DNA of 64,000 nucleotides from Pannonibacter sp. SL95 (GTDB taxonomy: Bacteria > Pseudomonadota > Alphaproteobacteria > Rhizobiales > Stappiaceae). The notes beneath the pieces were generated by a model. That model was not told the origin of the DNA, ran no database searches, and saw only the letters and a list, made by a program, of their open reading frames with translations. Where the stretch lies: positions 124,001 to 188,000 of the forward strand of contig NZ_JAPPRC010000005.1 in NCBI RefSeq assembly GCF_026672425.1. Reading direction: 5' to 3'. The position numbers and the translations under genes were made by a program. Shown piece after piece: positions 1 to 10,092 of this stretch (positions are counted from its first letter, which is position 1; each line of letters starts with the position of its first letter).

Positions 1-91
1 CGCCGGAGCGTTCCACCACCAGTTCGCCGATGGCCGCCAGCAGCAGCGGCGTTGCCGCGGTGATGACAGTCAGGAGGATGGCTTCAAACAT
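1..91 (-). CDS. ABC transporter permease (nucleoside/BMP type), N-terminal fragment
   Basis: Only the first 30 codons lie in the window; the gene runs off the left edge. The visible start MFEAILLTVITAATPLLLAA is a hydrophobic first helix, as in the second permease of nucleoside-type (NupQ/YufQ-like) ABC importers. Its ATG overlaps the stop of the upstream permease by 8 nt (ATGTTTGA), which implies translational coupling. Assignment rests mainly on position after the ATPase and first permease; the rest of the protein is not visible. Confidence 0.7.
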   Translation of the reverse strand, partial: MFEAILLTVITAATPLLLAAIGELVVERSG

Positions 92-1175
92 GGGCGTGGC
101 CTCCCTTGGCCGTCTGGCCGAATTGCAGCTTGATCCGGTAGAGGATGAGCGTGTCGCAGGCGAGCACGAAGAACAGCAGCATGCCCTGCACAACGCTTGC
201 AATCTTGTCCGAAATGCCCATCGAGGCCTGCACGCTCTCCCCGCCGATGTAGCTGAGCGCCAGCACGAAACCGGCGACGACAATGGCGAGCGGATTGAGC
301 CGGCCGAGGAAGGCAACGATGATCGCGGTAAAGCCATAGCCCGGCGAAATCGTCGGCTGCAGCTGGCCGAGCGAACCGGCCACTTCCATGATGCCGGCAA
401 GGCCGGCAAGGCCGCCCGAAACCATGAAGGCAAAGACGGTCATCCGCTTCTGCGAGAAACCGGCAAAGCTGCCCGCACGCGGGCTCTCGCCGAGCACCCG
501 GATCTCGAAGCCCTTGAGCGTCCGCGCCAGCAGCAGCGACAACAGGATGGCGACAGCAATGGCCGCGTAGAGCGAGACCGACAGGCGACCATCACCAATG
601 GTCGGCAGCATGGCCGAGGCGGAGAACAGCGCCGTCTCGGGGAAATTGAACCCGGCCGGATCGCGCCAGGGGCCACGCACCAGATAATCCAGCGTCAGGT
701 TGGCGACATAAACCAGCATCAGGCTGACGAGGATCTCGTTGGTATTGAAGCGGATTTTCAACACTGCCGGAACCAGCGCATAGAGCGCGCCGCCCGCCGC
801 ACCAAACAGCAGCATCAACGGCAAGGTCAGGCCGTTGTCGAAGGCGGGAAACAGCACCGGCAGGACGGACCCTGCAAGGGCACCCATCACGAACTGTCCT
901 TCGGCGCCGATGTTCCAGTTGTTGGACAGGTAGCAGATCGACAGGCCGCAGGCGATCAGCACCAGCGGCACCGCCTTGACCAGCAGCTCCTGCAAGGACC
1001 AGAGGTCGGTCATCGGCTCGATGAAGAACTTGTACAGCGCAAGACCAGCGTCATGCCCGGCGATGGCAAACAGCAACGCGGCTGACAGCATGGTCAGTGC
1101 CACCGCGATCACAGGCGACAGCCCGGTCATGAGCCGGCTGTGTTCTGCCCGTTTGATGAGAACAATCCGCATCAT
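84..1175 (-). CDS. ABC transporter permease, nucleoside/purine type (NupP/YufP-like)
   Basis: Inner-membrane channel subunit of an importer of the BMP/nucleoside class, 363 aa with about eight to ten hydrophobic segments. The stretch NNWNIGAEGQFVMGA near residues 85-100 matches the conserved GAEGQ region of this permease family (BPD_transp_2). It overlaps the ATPase gene by 4 nt (ATGA) and the second permease by 8 nt, so the three are one translationally coupled unit. Next to xanthine dehydrogenase and hydroxyisourate hydrolase, the likely substrates are purine bases or nucleosides; that is inference from context. The periplasmic binding protein is not in the window. Confidence 0.88.
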   Translation of the reverse strand: MMRIVLIKRAEHSRLMTGLSPVIAVALTMLSAALLFAIAGHDAGLALYKFFIEPMTDLWSLQELLVKAVPLVLIACGLSICYLSNNWNIGAEGQFVMGALAGSVLPVLFPAFDNGLTLPLMLLFGAAGGALYALVPAVLKIRFNTNEILVSLMLVYVANLTLDYLVRGPWRDPAGFNFPETALFSASAMLPTIGDGRLSVSLYAAIAVAILLSLLLARTLKGFEIRVLGESPRAGSFAGFSQKRMTVFAFMVSGGLAGLAGIMEVAGSLGQLQPTISPGYGFTAIIVAFLGRLNPLAIVVAGFVLALSYIGGESVQASMGISDKIASVVQGMLLFFVLACDTLILYRIKLQFGQTAKGGHAHV

Positions 1176-2800
1176 GCCCCTCCCGCTGCCGCCGTCACTG
1201 GCGCAGGTGCTGCCGTGCCAGCCTCGGCTCCGCCGGCCATCAGCAGGCCGATGCGCTCGCGCGTCATCGCGGCAGCCGGTTCCGCTGGCGACAGGTGGCC
1301 GCGTGAAATGACGGCGATCCGGTCGGCGATTTCGTAGATTTCATCGAGGTCCTGGCTGATCACCAGCACCGCCGATCCCTTGCGTGACAGGTCCACCAGC
1401 GCCTGACGGATGAGCGCGGCGGCACCCGCGTCGACGCCCCAGGTCGGCTGGTTAACGATCAGGACACCCGGATTGCGGCTCATTTCGCGGCCGACGACGA
1501 ATTTCTGCAGGTTGCCACCCGACAGCGAGCGGGCCTCCGGGTCGTCATGCGACATGCGCACGTCATAGACCTGCTTGATCCGCTTCTCCATCTCGCCGAT
1601 CCGCCCGAAGGCGACGAAGCCGCCCTTCACCAGGCCGTCATCGGTGGCATGCCGCGTCAGAAGAATGTTCGAGGACAGACGGAACCCCGGCACCGCGCCA
1701 TGGCCGAGCCGTTCCTCGGGAACGAACGCCGCGCCCCGCTGGCGACGGCGGGTGATGCCCTCCTGGCCGCAAGGCGTGCCATCGATCGTGACCATCCCGG
1801 CCGCCGTCCTGCGCTCGCCGGTCAGGGCATCAAACAGCTCGCCCTGCCCGTTTCCGGCAACACCGGCAATCGCCACCACCTCGCCCGCCTTCACCTCGAC
1901 CGTTACGCCGGTCAACGGCACGGCAAACGGTGTCGCAGGTGCAAGACTGAGCGAACGGGCAGACAGGCGGACCGGAGAGGTCTCGTTCGGCCGGCTGGCC
2001 GCCGCCACATTGGCAATCTCGGCGCCCACCATCATCCGGGCCAGCGAGCCCGGCGTCTCCAGCGTCGGATCACATTCCGCCACCACCTTGCCATGACGCA
2101 GGATCGTGGCGTGGTGGCAGATGCGCTGCACCTCTTCCAGCCGGTGGCTGATGTAGAGCACCGCGCAACCTTCCGAGGCCAGGCGCTTCAGGGTGAGGAA
2201 CAGCTCGTCGGCTTCCTGCGGGGTCAGGACCGAGGTTGGCTCGTCCATGATGATCAGGCGCGGCGCTTGCAACAGGCAGCGGACGATCTCGATCCGCTGG
2301 CGAATACCAACGGGAAGATCGGCGACCAGCGCGTCCGGATCGAGCGGCAGGCCGTACTCGCGCGAGACGGCACGAATTCTCTCGCCAAGGCTGCGCATTG
2401 TCCCGGGTTTCTCCAGCGCAAGCGCGATATTCTCCGACACGCTCAAGGCTTCGAACAGGGAGAAATGCTGGAACACCATCCCGATGCCGAGCGACCTGGC
2501 CGCTGCCGGAGAGGCCACCCGCACCGGCTTGCCCTGCCACTCGACGCTGCCCGCATCAGGCTGCAGTGCGCCATAGAGGATCTTCACGAGCGTCGATTTG
2601 CCGGCGCCATTCTCGCCCAGCAGCGCGTGGATTTCGCCCTTGTTGATGACGAGATCCACATCCGCGTTGGCAGCGATACTGCCAAAACGCTTGGTGATGC
2701 CGCGCGCGGCGAGGAGGATTTCAGCGCCCGCGCGCCGCCCTCCGCCACCGGGCGGGGCGTTGTTTGTGCCCTCTTCTGCCGCTGCAGTGCTGCTGTCCAC
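1172..2800 (-). CDS. ABC transporter ATP-binding protein with two ABC domains (nucleoside/purine importer)
   Basis: Double-ABC ATPase of 542 aa, the usual form for nucleoside (NupA/YufO) and sugar importers. The first domain has a canonical Walker A (GENGAGKST, residues 62-70), a Q-loop and Walker B IIMDEPTSVL. The second has a degenerate Walker A (GVAGNGQGE), a good signature LSGGNLQKF and a degenerate Walker B (VLIVNQPTWGVD), so probably only one site hydrolyses ATP efficiently, as is normal for this family. It follows xdhC by about 34 nt and overlaps the permease gene by 4 nt. Probable role: energising uptake of purines destined for the xdh pathway. Confidence 0.9.
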   Translation of the reverse strand: MDSSTAAAEEGTNNAPPGGGGRRAGAEILLAARGITKRFGSIAANADVDLVINKGEIHALLGENGAGKSTLVKILYGALQPDAGSVEWQGKPVRVASPAAARSLGIGMVFQHFSLFEALSVSENIALALEKPGTMRSLGERIRAVSREYGLPLDPDALVADLPVGIRQRIEIVRCLLQAPRLIIMDEPTSVLTPQEADELFLTLKRLASEGCAVLYISHRLEEVQRICHHATILRHGKVVAECDPTLETPGSLARMMVGAEIANVAAASRPNETSPVRLSARSLSLAPATPFAVPLTGVTVEVKAGEVVAIAGVAGNGQGELFDALTGERRTAAGMVTIDGTPCGQEGITRRRQRGAAFVPEERLGHGAVPGFRLSSNILLTRHATDDGLVKGGFVAFGRIGEMEKRIKQVYDVRMSHDDPEARSLSGGNLQKFVVGREMSRNPGVLIVNQPTWGVDAGAAALIRQALVDLSRKGSAVLVISQDLDEIYEIADRIAVISRGHLSPAEPAAAMTRERIGLLMAGGAEAGTAAPAPVTAAAGGA

Positions 2801-2834
2801 GCCGTCCCCCCGGAAGTTCCTACGCTTGGCGGTG

Positions 2835-3830
2835 TTATTGTCTTAGCCCTGAGCCTAGCGCAAGAGTTTGATTGGATAAGGTTTCCCCGTTTGCTGCCTC
2901 ATTTTTGACCAGCAGTTCCACGGCAATCGAAGCCGCAATCGCTGCCGGCAGCTTGGACGAGACGCCCCCCGCCCCGACCGGGCAGACCATGGCGGCGACT
3001 GCCGCAGGGGCGAGGCCACGTTTGCCAAGCCGGCTGACAAATCGCGCCCGTTTGGTCGCGCTGCCGATCACGCCGACATAAGGAAATTTGCTAATCCCCA
3101 GCGCCACCGCCGCGATGTCCTCATCAAGCGCATGCGAATGCGTCATGATCAAAATAAAGGCATCATCAGGGGCCTTGTCCACCAGTTCTGCCGGCCGGTC
3201 ATGGGCAATGCAGGTCAACTGCCCCGGCATCGCCCCCGGAAACATGTCCGCCCGGCTGTCGATCCAGGTTACCGTAAACGGCAGCGGTGCCAGAGCCAGA
3301 ACCACCGCCCGGCCAACATGCCCGGCTCCGAACAGCCAGACGGGTCGTTCAAAAGCCCCGAACCATTCCAGTACACTTCCGTCTTCGGCCTGAACAAAGG
3401 CGGCGGAAGGGCCTGCGGCGTTCATCGCCGCGAGCTTGCGCTGCCCCGTGACGGGATCGCGCCTTGTGAGAAACCGTCCCCCCATCGCCTCGCGCTCAGC
3501 CAGGGCCGAAACATCGGCCAAGTCCTTGGCCGAAAAGGCTTCAATGGCGACTTCGACCCGCCCGCCGCAGCATTGGCCGAGGTCAGGCCCGAGCGAAACC
3601 CGCCGCAGGACAAGGTCACTCCGTCCATCTGCAATCGCCGCCCGGGCCCAGCGGATCGCCTCGAACTCGAGCGTTCCGCCTCCGATCGTGCCCGACAATC
3701 CGCCATCGGCCCGCACGATCATGCGGGCACCCACTTCCCGCGGCGCCGAGCCGGCCACCTCCGCCACCGTGACAAGGGCGCAGGCCCTGTCGCGGGCGAG
3801 GCAGTCGGCTATCCGGCGCCACAGGCTCAT
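2835..3830 (-). CDS. xdhC: Xanthine dehydrogenase accessory protein XdhC
   Basis: XdhC binds molybdenum cofactor, promotes its sulfuration and inserts it into the XdhB subunit; it is not part of the mature enzyme. The 331 aa protein has the XdhC N-terminal domain with the conserved QCCGG motif (residues 86-90) and IGGGTLE near 49-55, then a C-terminal Rossmann-type domain beginning VWLFGAGHVGRAV near 168. Its ATG overlaps the xdhB stop by 4 nt. The order xdhA-xdhB-xdhC is the standard alphaproteobacterial one. Confidence 0.93.
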   Translation of the reverse strand: MSLWRRIADCLARDRACALVTVAEVAGSAPREVGARMIVRADGGLSGTIGGGTLEFEAIRWARAAIADGRSDLVLRRVSLGPDLGQCCGGRVEVAIEAFSAKDLADVSALAEREAMGGRFLTRRDPVTGQRKLAAMNAAGPSAAFVQAEDGSVLEWFGAFERPVWLFGAGHVGRAVVLALAPLPFTVTWIDSRADMFPGAMPGQLTCIAHDRPAELVDKAPDDAFILIMTHSHALDEDIAAVALGISKFPYVGVIGSATKRARFVSRLGKRGLAPAAVAAMVCPVGAGGVSSKLPAAIAASIAVELLVKNEAANGETLSNQTLALGSGLRQ

Positions 3831-6163
3831 GCGGCCCCTCCTGACTTCATCGCCCGGACGGCCTTCAGGATGGCCTCCGGCGTAGCCGGCGCATCGAGCG
3901 GGGGAACATGTCCCGGCCGCAGCGAGGCAATGGCGTCGGTGATGGCGCAGAACACCGAGTTGGCGAGCATCACCGGCGGCTCGCCCACGGCCTTCGACCG
4001 GTAGATCGTCTCTTCCGGATTGCCCGGACTGTCGTAGAGCTCGACCTTGAAATGATCTGGAATGTCGGATGCCGTCGGGATCTTGTAGGTCGAGGGGGCG
4101 TGGGTGCGCAGGCGACCTTGACCGTCCCAGACAAGCTCTTCCGTGGTCAGCCAGCCCATCCCCTGAACAAAGCCGCCTTCGATCTGGCCAATGTCGATGG
4201 CCGGGTTGAGCGAACGGCCCACATCATGCAGGACATCCACCCGGTTCACGACCATTTCTCCTGTCATCGTATCGATGGTCACTTCACTCATCGCCGCACC
4301 ATAAGCGAAATACAGGAATGGCCGGCCTGTTGCCGTCTCACGGTCCCAGGTGATCTTCGGGCTTGCATAGAACCCGGCATCCGACAGATGCACCCGCGCC
4401 TGATGCGCCGCCCGCGCCAGCTCGGCCAGCGAGACTTCACTTGTCCCGGCAAACACCCGGTTGTTGCGGAAGCTGACAGCCGCAGGCGGACAGCCATAGC
4501 GCTCGGCGGCAAAGGCCGTCAGCCTTTCGCGGATGGTGCGGGCCGCATTTCGGGCGGCCATGGCGTTGAGGTCAGTGCCGGAGGACGCGGCGGTCGGTCC
4601 CGTGTTTGGCACCTTGGCCGTGGTGGTGGCGGTGATCGCGACCTTGTCGAGCGTCACACCCAGCTCGTCGGCGACCACCTGCGCCACCTTCTGGTAGAGC
4701 CCCTGCCCCATCTCGGTGCCGCCATGGTTCAGATGCACTGAACCGTCGGTGTAGAGATGCACCAGCGCCCCGGCCTGGTTGAGATGCTTCAACGTGAAGG
4801 ATATCCCGAACTTCACCGGCGTCAGGGCGAGGCCCTTCTTCAACACGTGGTTGCGGGCGTTGAAGGCGCGCACCTCGTGCCGCCGCTGCCAGTAGTCGGC
4901 GCGGTCCTCCAGCTGCTCCACGATGGAATGCAGCGTCTGCCATTCCTCAACTGGCATGCCGTACGGCGTCGTGTTGCGGCTGGCGTCATAGAAGTTGCGC
5001 TTGCGCACCTCGAGCGGATCGAGACCGAGCGTGATGGCGATGGCATCGATGATCCGCTCGGCCGCCAGCATGCCCTGCGGACCGCCAAAGCCCCGGAACG
5101 CCGTGTTCGAACAGGTATCGGTGCGCAGCCGCCGCGACCGGATCACCGCGTCCGGATAGAAATAGCTGCTGTCGGAGTGGAACATCGACCGGTCAATGAC
5201 GCCCAGCGACAGGTCGGCGGAATAGCCGCAGCGCGCCAGCAGTGTCATGTCGACGGACTTGATCCGGCCGGTGTCATCATGGCCAACCGCCCAGTCGACG
5301 CGGAAATCATGCCGCTTGCCGGTCATGATCATGTCGTCATCCCGGTCGAGCCTGATCTTGCAAGGCTTGCCAGTGGCATTTGCGGCGAGCGCCGCAAGGC
5401 ACGCCCACTGGTTCGCCTGGCTCTCCTTGCCGCCAAAGCCTCCGCCCATGCGGCGGATTTCAGCCGTGACCAGCGCATCCGGCAGCGCGAGAACCTTGGC
5501 CACCACATGCTGCACTTCGGTCGGATGCTGCGTGGACGTGTGCACCAGCATGGAGCGGTCTTCGCCTGGCAAGGCCATGGCGATCTGGCTTTCCAGATAG
5601 AAGTGCTCCTGGCCGCCGACGCGGAACGAGCCGGACTGCCGGCGTTCGGCTGCGGCAAGTCCGGCCTCCGGATCGCCCCTGCGGAACTGGTAGTCAGGCA
5701 GAACGGTCACATTTGCGGCTTCGGCGTCCTCCACCGTCATCACTGGAACCATGGCCTCGACGTCGATGCGCGCAAGGCGCGCCGCACGCCGCGCCGCGTC
5801 CCGCGTTGTCGCCACGACAGCAAAGACAACCTGGCCGTAAAACAGGATCTCGCCATCGGCCAGCACAGGATCGCCGCCGATGGACGGCGAACAGTCGTTG
5901 AGACCGGGCACGTCCTGCGCGGTCAGGACAGCGACCACGCCGGGCGCGCTGCGGACCGCATCAAGATCAACCGAGACAATCCGGCCCCGCACGGCCTGCC
6001 GCGCCCAACCCGGCACCACATGCAAAAGGCCCTGAGGCTCCACGAGATCATCGATGTAGAGCGCCGTGCCCGTGACGTGCTTTTCGGCGCTGTCATGCGG
6101 CAGCGACTTGTGCACATGGGTCAGGTCGGGTGTCACCAGGTGGCTGTCATGCGGCATGTTCAT
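3827..6163 (-). CDS. xdhB: Xanthine dehydrogenase molybdopterin-binding subunit XdhB
   Basis: Large subunit of cytoplasmic xanthine dehydrogenase, which oxidises hypoxanthine to xanthine and xanthine to uric acid. About 778 aa, with motifs of the Mo-binding xanthine oxidase family: GGGFGGKE, RNTAFRGFGGPQG, the GTEMGQGL segment and, at the C-terminal end, KAVGEPP with the catalytic glutamate. I place the start at the ATG at 6163, which follows GGTGAGGACC and leaves a 17-nt overlap with xdhA; an in-frame start at 6190 is possible and would add nine residues. It is followed directly by xdhC with a 4-nt overlap. Confidence 0.94.
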   Translation of the reverse strand: MNMPHDSHLVTPDLTHVHKSLPHDSAEKHVTGTALYIDDLVEPQGLLHVVPGWARQAVRGRIVSVDLDAVRSAPGVVAVLTAQDVPGLNDCSPSIGGDPVLADGEILFYGQVVFAVVATTRDAARRAARLARIDVEAMVPVMTVEDAEAANVTVLPDYQFRRGDPEAGLAAAERRQSGSFRVGGQEHFYLESQIAMALPGEDRSMLVHTSTQHPTEVQHVVAKVLALPDALVTAEIRRMGGGFGGKESQANQWACLAALAANATGKPCKIRLDRDDDMIMTGKRHDFRVDWAVGHDDTGRIKSVDMTLLARCGYSADLSLGVIDRSMFHSDSSYFYPDAVIRSRRLRTDTCSNTAFRGFGGPQGMLAAERIIDAIAITLGLDPLEVRKRNFYDASRNTTPYGMPVEEWQTLHSIVEQLEDRADYWQRRHEVRAFNARNHVLKKGLALTPVKFGISFTLKHLNQAGALVHLYTDGSVHLNHGGTEMGQGLYQKVAQVVADELGVTLDKVAITATTTAKVPNTGPTAASSGTDLNAMAARNAARTIRERLTAFAAERYGCPPAAVSFRNNRVFAGTSEVSLAELARAAHQARVHLSDAGFYASPKITWDRETATGRPFLYFAYGAAMSEVTIDTMTGEMVVNRVDVLHDVGRSLNPAIDIGQIEGGFVQGMGWLTTEELVWDGQGRLRTHAPSTYKIPTASDIPDHFKVELYDSPGNPEETIYRSKAVGEPPVMLANSVFCAITDAIASLRPGHVPPLDAPATPEAILKAVRAMKSGGAA

Positions 6164-7634
6164 GGTCCTCACCGGACTGGTGCGCTGCACCGTTCAGGCG
6201 GATTGGCTCGCTTGCTCCGCTGGCTTCCATCAGTGCCTTGGCCAGCAGCGCCCGCGCGGCTTCCATGCGGTAATCCGCACTCGCCCGCATGTCGGTGATC
6301 GGGGTGTAGTCAGACGACAATTCGCGGATTGCCGGTCCCCAGGTGCTCGGATCATCAAGGCTTGCGCCGGTAAGCGCCGCCTCGGCGCCTGCAGCCCGCC
6401 GGGGTGTTGCCGCCATGCCGCCAAAGGCAATGCGCGCCTGCGTGATTTCAGCCCCTTCAACTGTGAAGCGGAAGGCGCCCATCACGGCGGAGATGTCCTG
6501 ATCGAACCGCTTGGACACCTTGTAGCAGCGATAGAACTGGTTGGCCTCGGGCCGGGGAATATAGAGGCCTGTGACGAATTCGGCTGTGCCCCGGTCCTGC
6601 TTGCCGTAATCGAGGAAAAATTCCTCAAGCGGCAGGCTGCGCTGAGTATCCCCCTGCTGCAGTTCCAGTGTTGCCCCCATAGCGATCAGCGCAGGTGGCG
6701 TGTCGCCAATCGGCGAGCCATTTGCAATATTGCCGCCAATTGTGCCGGAAGCGCGCACTTGCTTGGATCCGATCCGCCGCAGCAATTCGGCAAGATCCGG
6801 CGCGAGCCGGCCCATCGCAGCCTCGGCGGTGGCATAGGTGACGGACGCCCCCAGGAACAGACCGGCGGTGGTTTCCTCGATCCGGTTGAGGCCAGCGACG
6901 CGGCCAAGATGAATGATCTTCGGCAGCGACTTGAGGCTCTTGGTGATCCACAGGCCGACATCGGTCGCACCAGCAACCAGCGTCGCATCCGGATGCTGGC
7001 CATAGATCGCCGCCAGACCTTCGACGGTCACGGGCGCGGCAAAGAAGCTCTCGGGCGTCCCGATGAAAATATCGCGGGAATCAGCGAGACGGCGGAGCGC
7101 CTCGCGGGTTTCGCCTGCGCGCCAGGCAAAGGCGTCATCAGCGGCCTCGAAACAGGACGACAGCGCCGCGTCGATGATCGGCCGATAGCCGGTGCAACGG
7201 CAGAGGTTGCCGGCTAGCCAGTCGGTGACCGCCTTGCGGCTCCTGGCCATGCCTTCCGCATGGTAGAGAGTGAAAAGGCTCATGATGAAGCCGGGCGTGC
7301 AGAAGCCGCACTGAGACCCGTGCAGGTCACGCATGGCCTTCTGCACCGGATGCAGCCGGCCTTCGCTGCTGAGATCCTCGACCGTCACCAGTTCGGCGCC
7401 ATCGATCATGCCGAGCAGAAGGATGCAGGCATTGACGGGCTGATAGACCAGCTTGCCCGCAACCAGCCGGCCAAGTGCCACCGTGCAGGCGCCGCAATCC
7501 CCCTCACCGCAGCCTTCCTTCGTTCCGGTCGCCCTTTCGGTCAGGCGCAGATAGTCCAGAACGGTGTCCATCGGCCCGACATCGGCGAGTTCAATGACCT
7601 TTCCGGACCGGAGAAAGCGGATCGTATCGCGCAT
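6147..7634 (-). CDS. xdhA: Xanthine dehydrogenase small subunit XdhA (2Fe-2S and FAD)
   Basis: Electron-transfer subunit of 495 aa. The N-terminal ferredoxin-type domain carries the first cluster ligands in [15 protein letters not shown] (near 42-56); the second domain has the QCGFCTPGF and LCRCTGYRP motifs (about 112-150). The FAD-binding domain follows ([10 protein letters not shown] near 240; [14 protein letters not shown] near 298-311), then the CO-dehydrogenase flavoprotein C-terminal domain. The domain order matches bacterial XdhA. Only 3 nt separate it from hiuH upstream, so the two are almost certainly co-transcribed. Confidence 0.95.
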   Translation of the reverse strand: MRDTIRFLRSGKVIELADVGPMDTVLDYLRLTERATGTKEGCGEGDCGACTVALGRLVAGKLVYQPVNACILLLGMIDGAELVTVEDLSSEGRLHPVQKAMRDLHGSQCGFCTPGFIMSLFTLYHAEGMARSRKAVTDWLAGNLCRCTGYRPIIDAALSSCFEAADDAFAWRAGETREALRRLADSRDIFIGTPESFFAAPVTVEGLAAIYGQHPDATLVAGATDVGLWITKSLKSLPKIIHLGRVAGLNRIEETTAGLFLGASVTYATAEAAMGRLAPDLAELLRRIGSKQVRASGTIGGNIANGSPIGDTPPALIAMGATLELQQGDTQRSLPLEEFFLDYGKQDRGTAEFVTGLYIPRPEANQFYRCYKVSKRFDQDISAVMGAFRFTVEGAEITQARIAFGGMAATPRRAAGAEAALTGASLDDPSTWGPAIRELSSDYTPITDMRASADYRMEAARALLAKALMEASGASEPIRLNGAAHQSGEDHEHAA

Positions 7635-7637
7635 GGT

Positions 7638-7988
7638 TCAGCTGCCCCGATAGGTGGAATAGCCGTAAGGCGAGAGCAGCAAGGGCACATGGTAGTGGTC
7701 CTTGGCCGAGGAAATGCCAAAGCGGATCGGAATGATGTCAAGGAACAGCGGTTCGGTCAGGGCAGCGCCACTGGCCTTCAGATAGTCACCGGCGAAGAAG
7801 CGCAGCTCGTAAATGCCGGGGCCAAACTCGGCGCCTTCCAGGATCGCGCCATCGACGCGGCCATCCGAATTGGTCTCTACCCGGCGCAGGCGCGAGGGCT
7901 TTGGCTCAACGGCCCACAGCTCGATCACAAGCCCTGCTGCCGGACGGCCCAATGCCGTATCCAGCACGTGCGTCGTCAAACGCCCCAT
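7638..7988 (-). CDS. hiuH: Hydroxyisourate hydrolase (transthyretin-like)
   Basis: Hydrolyses 5-hydroxyisourate, the product of urate oxidation, to OHCU. The 116 aa length, the N-terminal [14 protein letters not shown] and the C-terminal YRGS are the signature elements of transthyretin-related HIU hydrolases; conserved His residues near the N-terminus and the Arg of the C-terminal tetrapeptide form the active site. It is the first gene of the hiuH-xdhABC run and lies downstream of a LysR gene on the same strand, with about 140 nt between. No urate oxidase or OHCU decarboxylase is visible here. Confidence 0.95.
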   Translation of the reverse strand: MGRLTTHVLDTALGRPAAGLVIELWAVEPKPSRLRRVETNSDGRVDGAILEGAEFGPGIYELRFFAGDYLKASGAALTEPLFLDIIPIRFGISSAKDHYHVPLLLSPYGYSTYRGS

Positions 7989-8128
7989 ACTTCATTCTCC
8001 CTCTGGCGTCGTCCTGCGTTGCGCTTGGTGCGCGCCGTCTGTCGCGGCGGTTTGCCGCAGGGCAACCAACAGCAGGTTGCCGCAATTTCGACCTTGAACA
8101 TAGAACCATTTGCGAAGCCAATCGATGC

Positions 8129-9073
8129 CTAAATGGCATCAATTGCCGGCAAGTGATCCTTCAACGTGATCAGGGCATGATCGAAAAACATGCCTGGCGC
8201 CAAGGCCAGCGCCCGCATCGACGACGTGACGATGGCAAAGCGGTCCTGCTGCAGCGGCGCATCGGTGAGCGGCCGGAACACAAGCGTGCCTGCCGCCAGA
8301 TCCTTCTCCAGCCCGATTCGTGTCTGGAAACTGATGACCATGCCGCGCCGGGCCAGCGCCCGCATGAAGCTCAGGGAGTTTGCCTCGACATAGGTCCTGA
8401 GCGTGCCCGGGATCCGGGCCAGCGCCGCATCGAGGCGGGTGCGGAGCGACAGACCCCGCGCCGGCAAGGCAATCGGGTATCTGAGGCAATCGGCGAGGGT
8501 CAGGGGATCGCTCGTTGATGCCTCGTGATCAGGCGCCATCACGGCACCGATCGGCAGTTCATGGGCAAAGGCAATCGACAGCGCCGCATTGCGCGGCGGG
8601 TCAAAGGTGAAGCCGACATCGGCCTCGGCGGTCTCGACCAGATGCGCCGCCTGCTGGGCCGAGGTGACCGTCACGGCGACATGGATGCCGGGATAGGTCT
8701 TGCGAAACGAACCGATGATGTCCGGCAGAATGGTCTCGGCGAGGCTTTCCACCGTGGCAACCGAGACCGTGCCCCGGCGCAGCCCCTTGAGGGCATCGAG
8801 TTCAGCGACCGTGCCCTCAAAGTCGGAATAGGTGCGCCGCACATGGGCCAGCAGGACCTCGCCGGCCGGAGCCAGGCGCAGGCCACGCCCGACCCGTTCG
8901 AACAGGGCAAGATCCAGCGCTTCCTCAAGCCACAGGATCTGCCGGTTCACCGCCGACGAGGCGACATTCAGCTCGCGCGCGGCCGCGCGGATCGAACCGA
9001 GTTCGGCGACGGCTGCAAAATAGCGCATGGCCGGAGCATACAGGCTGCGCGACCGGTCTCCCCCCTGCGCCAT
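8129..9073 (-). CDS. LysR-family transcriptional regulator
   Basis: A 314 aa protein with an N-terminal winged helix-turn-helix (about 14-72; AVAELGSIRAAARELNVA, ALFERVGRGLRLAPAG) and a LysR-type periplasmic-binding-like effector domain from about residue 95. It is on the same strand as, and just upstream of, hiuH-xdhABC, so it may control purine catabolism in response to a purine intermediate; this is inference from position. The gap to the quinone oxidoreductase gene is only 5 nt, so it may also be expressed from that gene's transcript. Confidence 0.88.
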   Translation of the reverse strand: MAQGGDRSRSLYAPAMRYFAAVAELGSIRAAARELNVASSAVNRQILWLEEALDLALFERVGRGLRLAPAGEVLLAHVRRTYSDFEGTVAELDALKGLRRGTVSVATVESLAETILPDIIGSFRKTYPGIHVAVTVTSAQQAAHLVETAEADVGFTFDPPRNAALSIAFAHELPIGAVMAPDHEASTSDPLTLADCLRYPIALPARGLSLRTRLDAALARIPGTLRTYVEANSLSFMRALARRGMVISFQTRIGLEKDLAAGTLVFRPLTDAPLQQDRFAIVTSSMRALALAPGMFFDHALITLKDHLPAIDAI

Positions 9074-9078
9074 CCCGG

Positions 9079-10059
9079 TCAGCCGGGCAGCAGAACGGTG
9101 GTGCCGGTGGTCCGGCGTCCTTCCAGATCGGCATGGGCGAGCGCTGCGTCGGCCAGTGCGTATTCCTGATTGATGCCGATGGTCACGACGCCCCGCGACA
9201 CCACATCGAACAGGTCTCCGGCGGTTTCCTCCAGATCCGCGCGGGCCGCGATGTAGCTGAACAGCGTCGGACGGGTTGCAAACAGCGACCCCTTCTGCGC
9301 GAGGAGACCGAGGTTGAAGTCGGCAATCGGGCCGGATGACTGGCCAAAGGAAACCCAGAGGCCACGCGGCTTCAGGCAGTCAAGCGAGCCCGGATAGGTA
9401 TCGCGCCCGACCGAATCATAGACCACATCGCAGCCCTTGCCGCCGGTGATGTCCTTCACCCGGGCGACAAAGTTTTCGCGGTTGTAGTTGATGACATGGG
9501 CGTAGCCATGCGCGCGCGCCAGCTCTGCCTTGTCATCCGAGCCAACCGTGCCGATGACCGTGGCCCCCAGATGGGCGGCCCATTGTCCGGCGATGAGGCC
9601 GACGCCTCCGGCAGCCGCGTGGAACAGCAGTGTGGTCTGCGGTCCGACGCGGAAGGTGCTGCGCAAAAGGTAGCGGGCGGTCATGCCTTTCAGCATCATG
9701 CCGGCCGCCGTGCGGTCATCAATGGCATCGGGCAGGCGCACCAGCCGGTCTGCCGGAACCACCCGTTCCTGCGCATAGGCGCCAAGTGGGCCGACATAGG
9801 CAACGCGGTCGCCAGGTGCCACATGGGTCACGCCCTCCCCGGTCGCCACCACGACGCCGGCGCCCTCGTTGCCCGGAATGAAGGGCAGACCGTTCGGTGC
9901 CGGATAGAGGCCGGAGCGGAAGTAGGTGTCGATGAAGTTCAGGCCGATGGCGGTATGCCGGATCAGCGCCTCGCCGGCGCCCGGGGCGGCGACACTCACC
10001 TTTTCATAGGTCAGAACATCCGGACCACCCGTCCGATGAACGAGGATTGCCATGGTCAT
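9079..10059 (-). CDS. NADPH:quinone oxidoreductase (zeta-crystallin type MDR enzyme)
   Basis: 326 aa zinc-independent medium-chain dehydrogenase/reductase. The start AILVHRTGGPDVLTYEKV, the segment FIPGNEGAGVVVATGEGV and the nucleotide-binding stretch AAAGGVGLIAGQWAAHLGA (near 148-166) are typical of Qor-type quinone reductases. The usual role is one-electron reduction of quinones with NADPH; the physiological substrate here is unknown. It lies between terC and the LysR gene, all on the minus strand with short gaps (about 30 nt and 5 nt). Confidence 0.88.
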   Translation of the reverse strand: MTMAILVHRTGGPDVLTYEKVSVAAPGAGEALIRHTAIGLNFIDTYFRSGLYPAPNGLPFIPGNEGAGVVVATGEGVTHVAPGDRVAYVGPLGAYAQERVVPADRLVRLPDAIDDRTAAGMMLKGMTARYLLRSTFRVGPQTTLLFHAAAGGVGLIAGQWAAHLGATVIGTVGSDDKAELARAHGYAHVINYNRENFVARVKDITGGKGCDVVYDSVGRDTYPGSLDCLKPRGLWVSFGQSSGPIADFNLGLLAQKGSLFATRPTLFSYIAARADLEETAGDLFDVVSRGVVTIGINQEYALADAALAHADLEGRRTTGTTVLLPG

Positions 10060-10092
10060 GCGCCGGTCTCCCGAAAAAAGGAAAAGCTCGTG

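Noticed and set aside
1-9073. A full purine catabolic operon including urate oxidase
   Set aside because: Only xanthine dehydrogenase and hydroxyisourate hydrolase are present; no uricase, OHCU decarboxylase or allantoinase is in the window.
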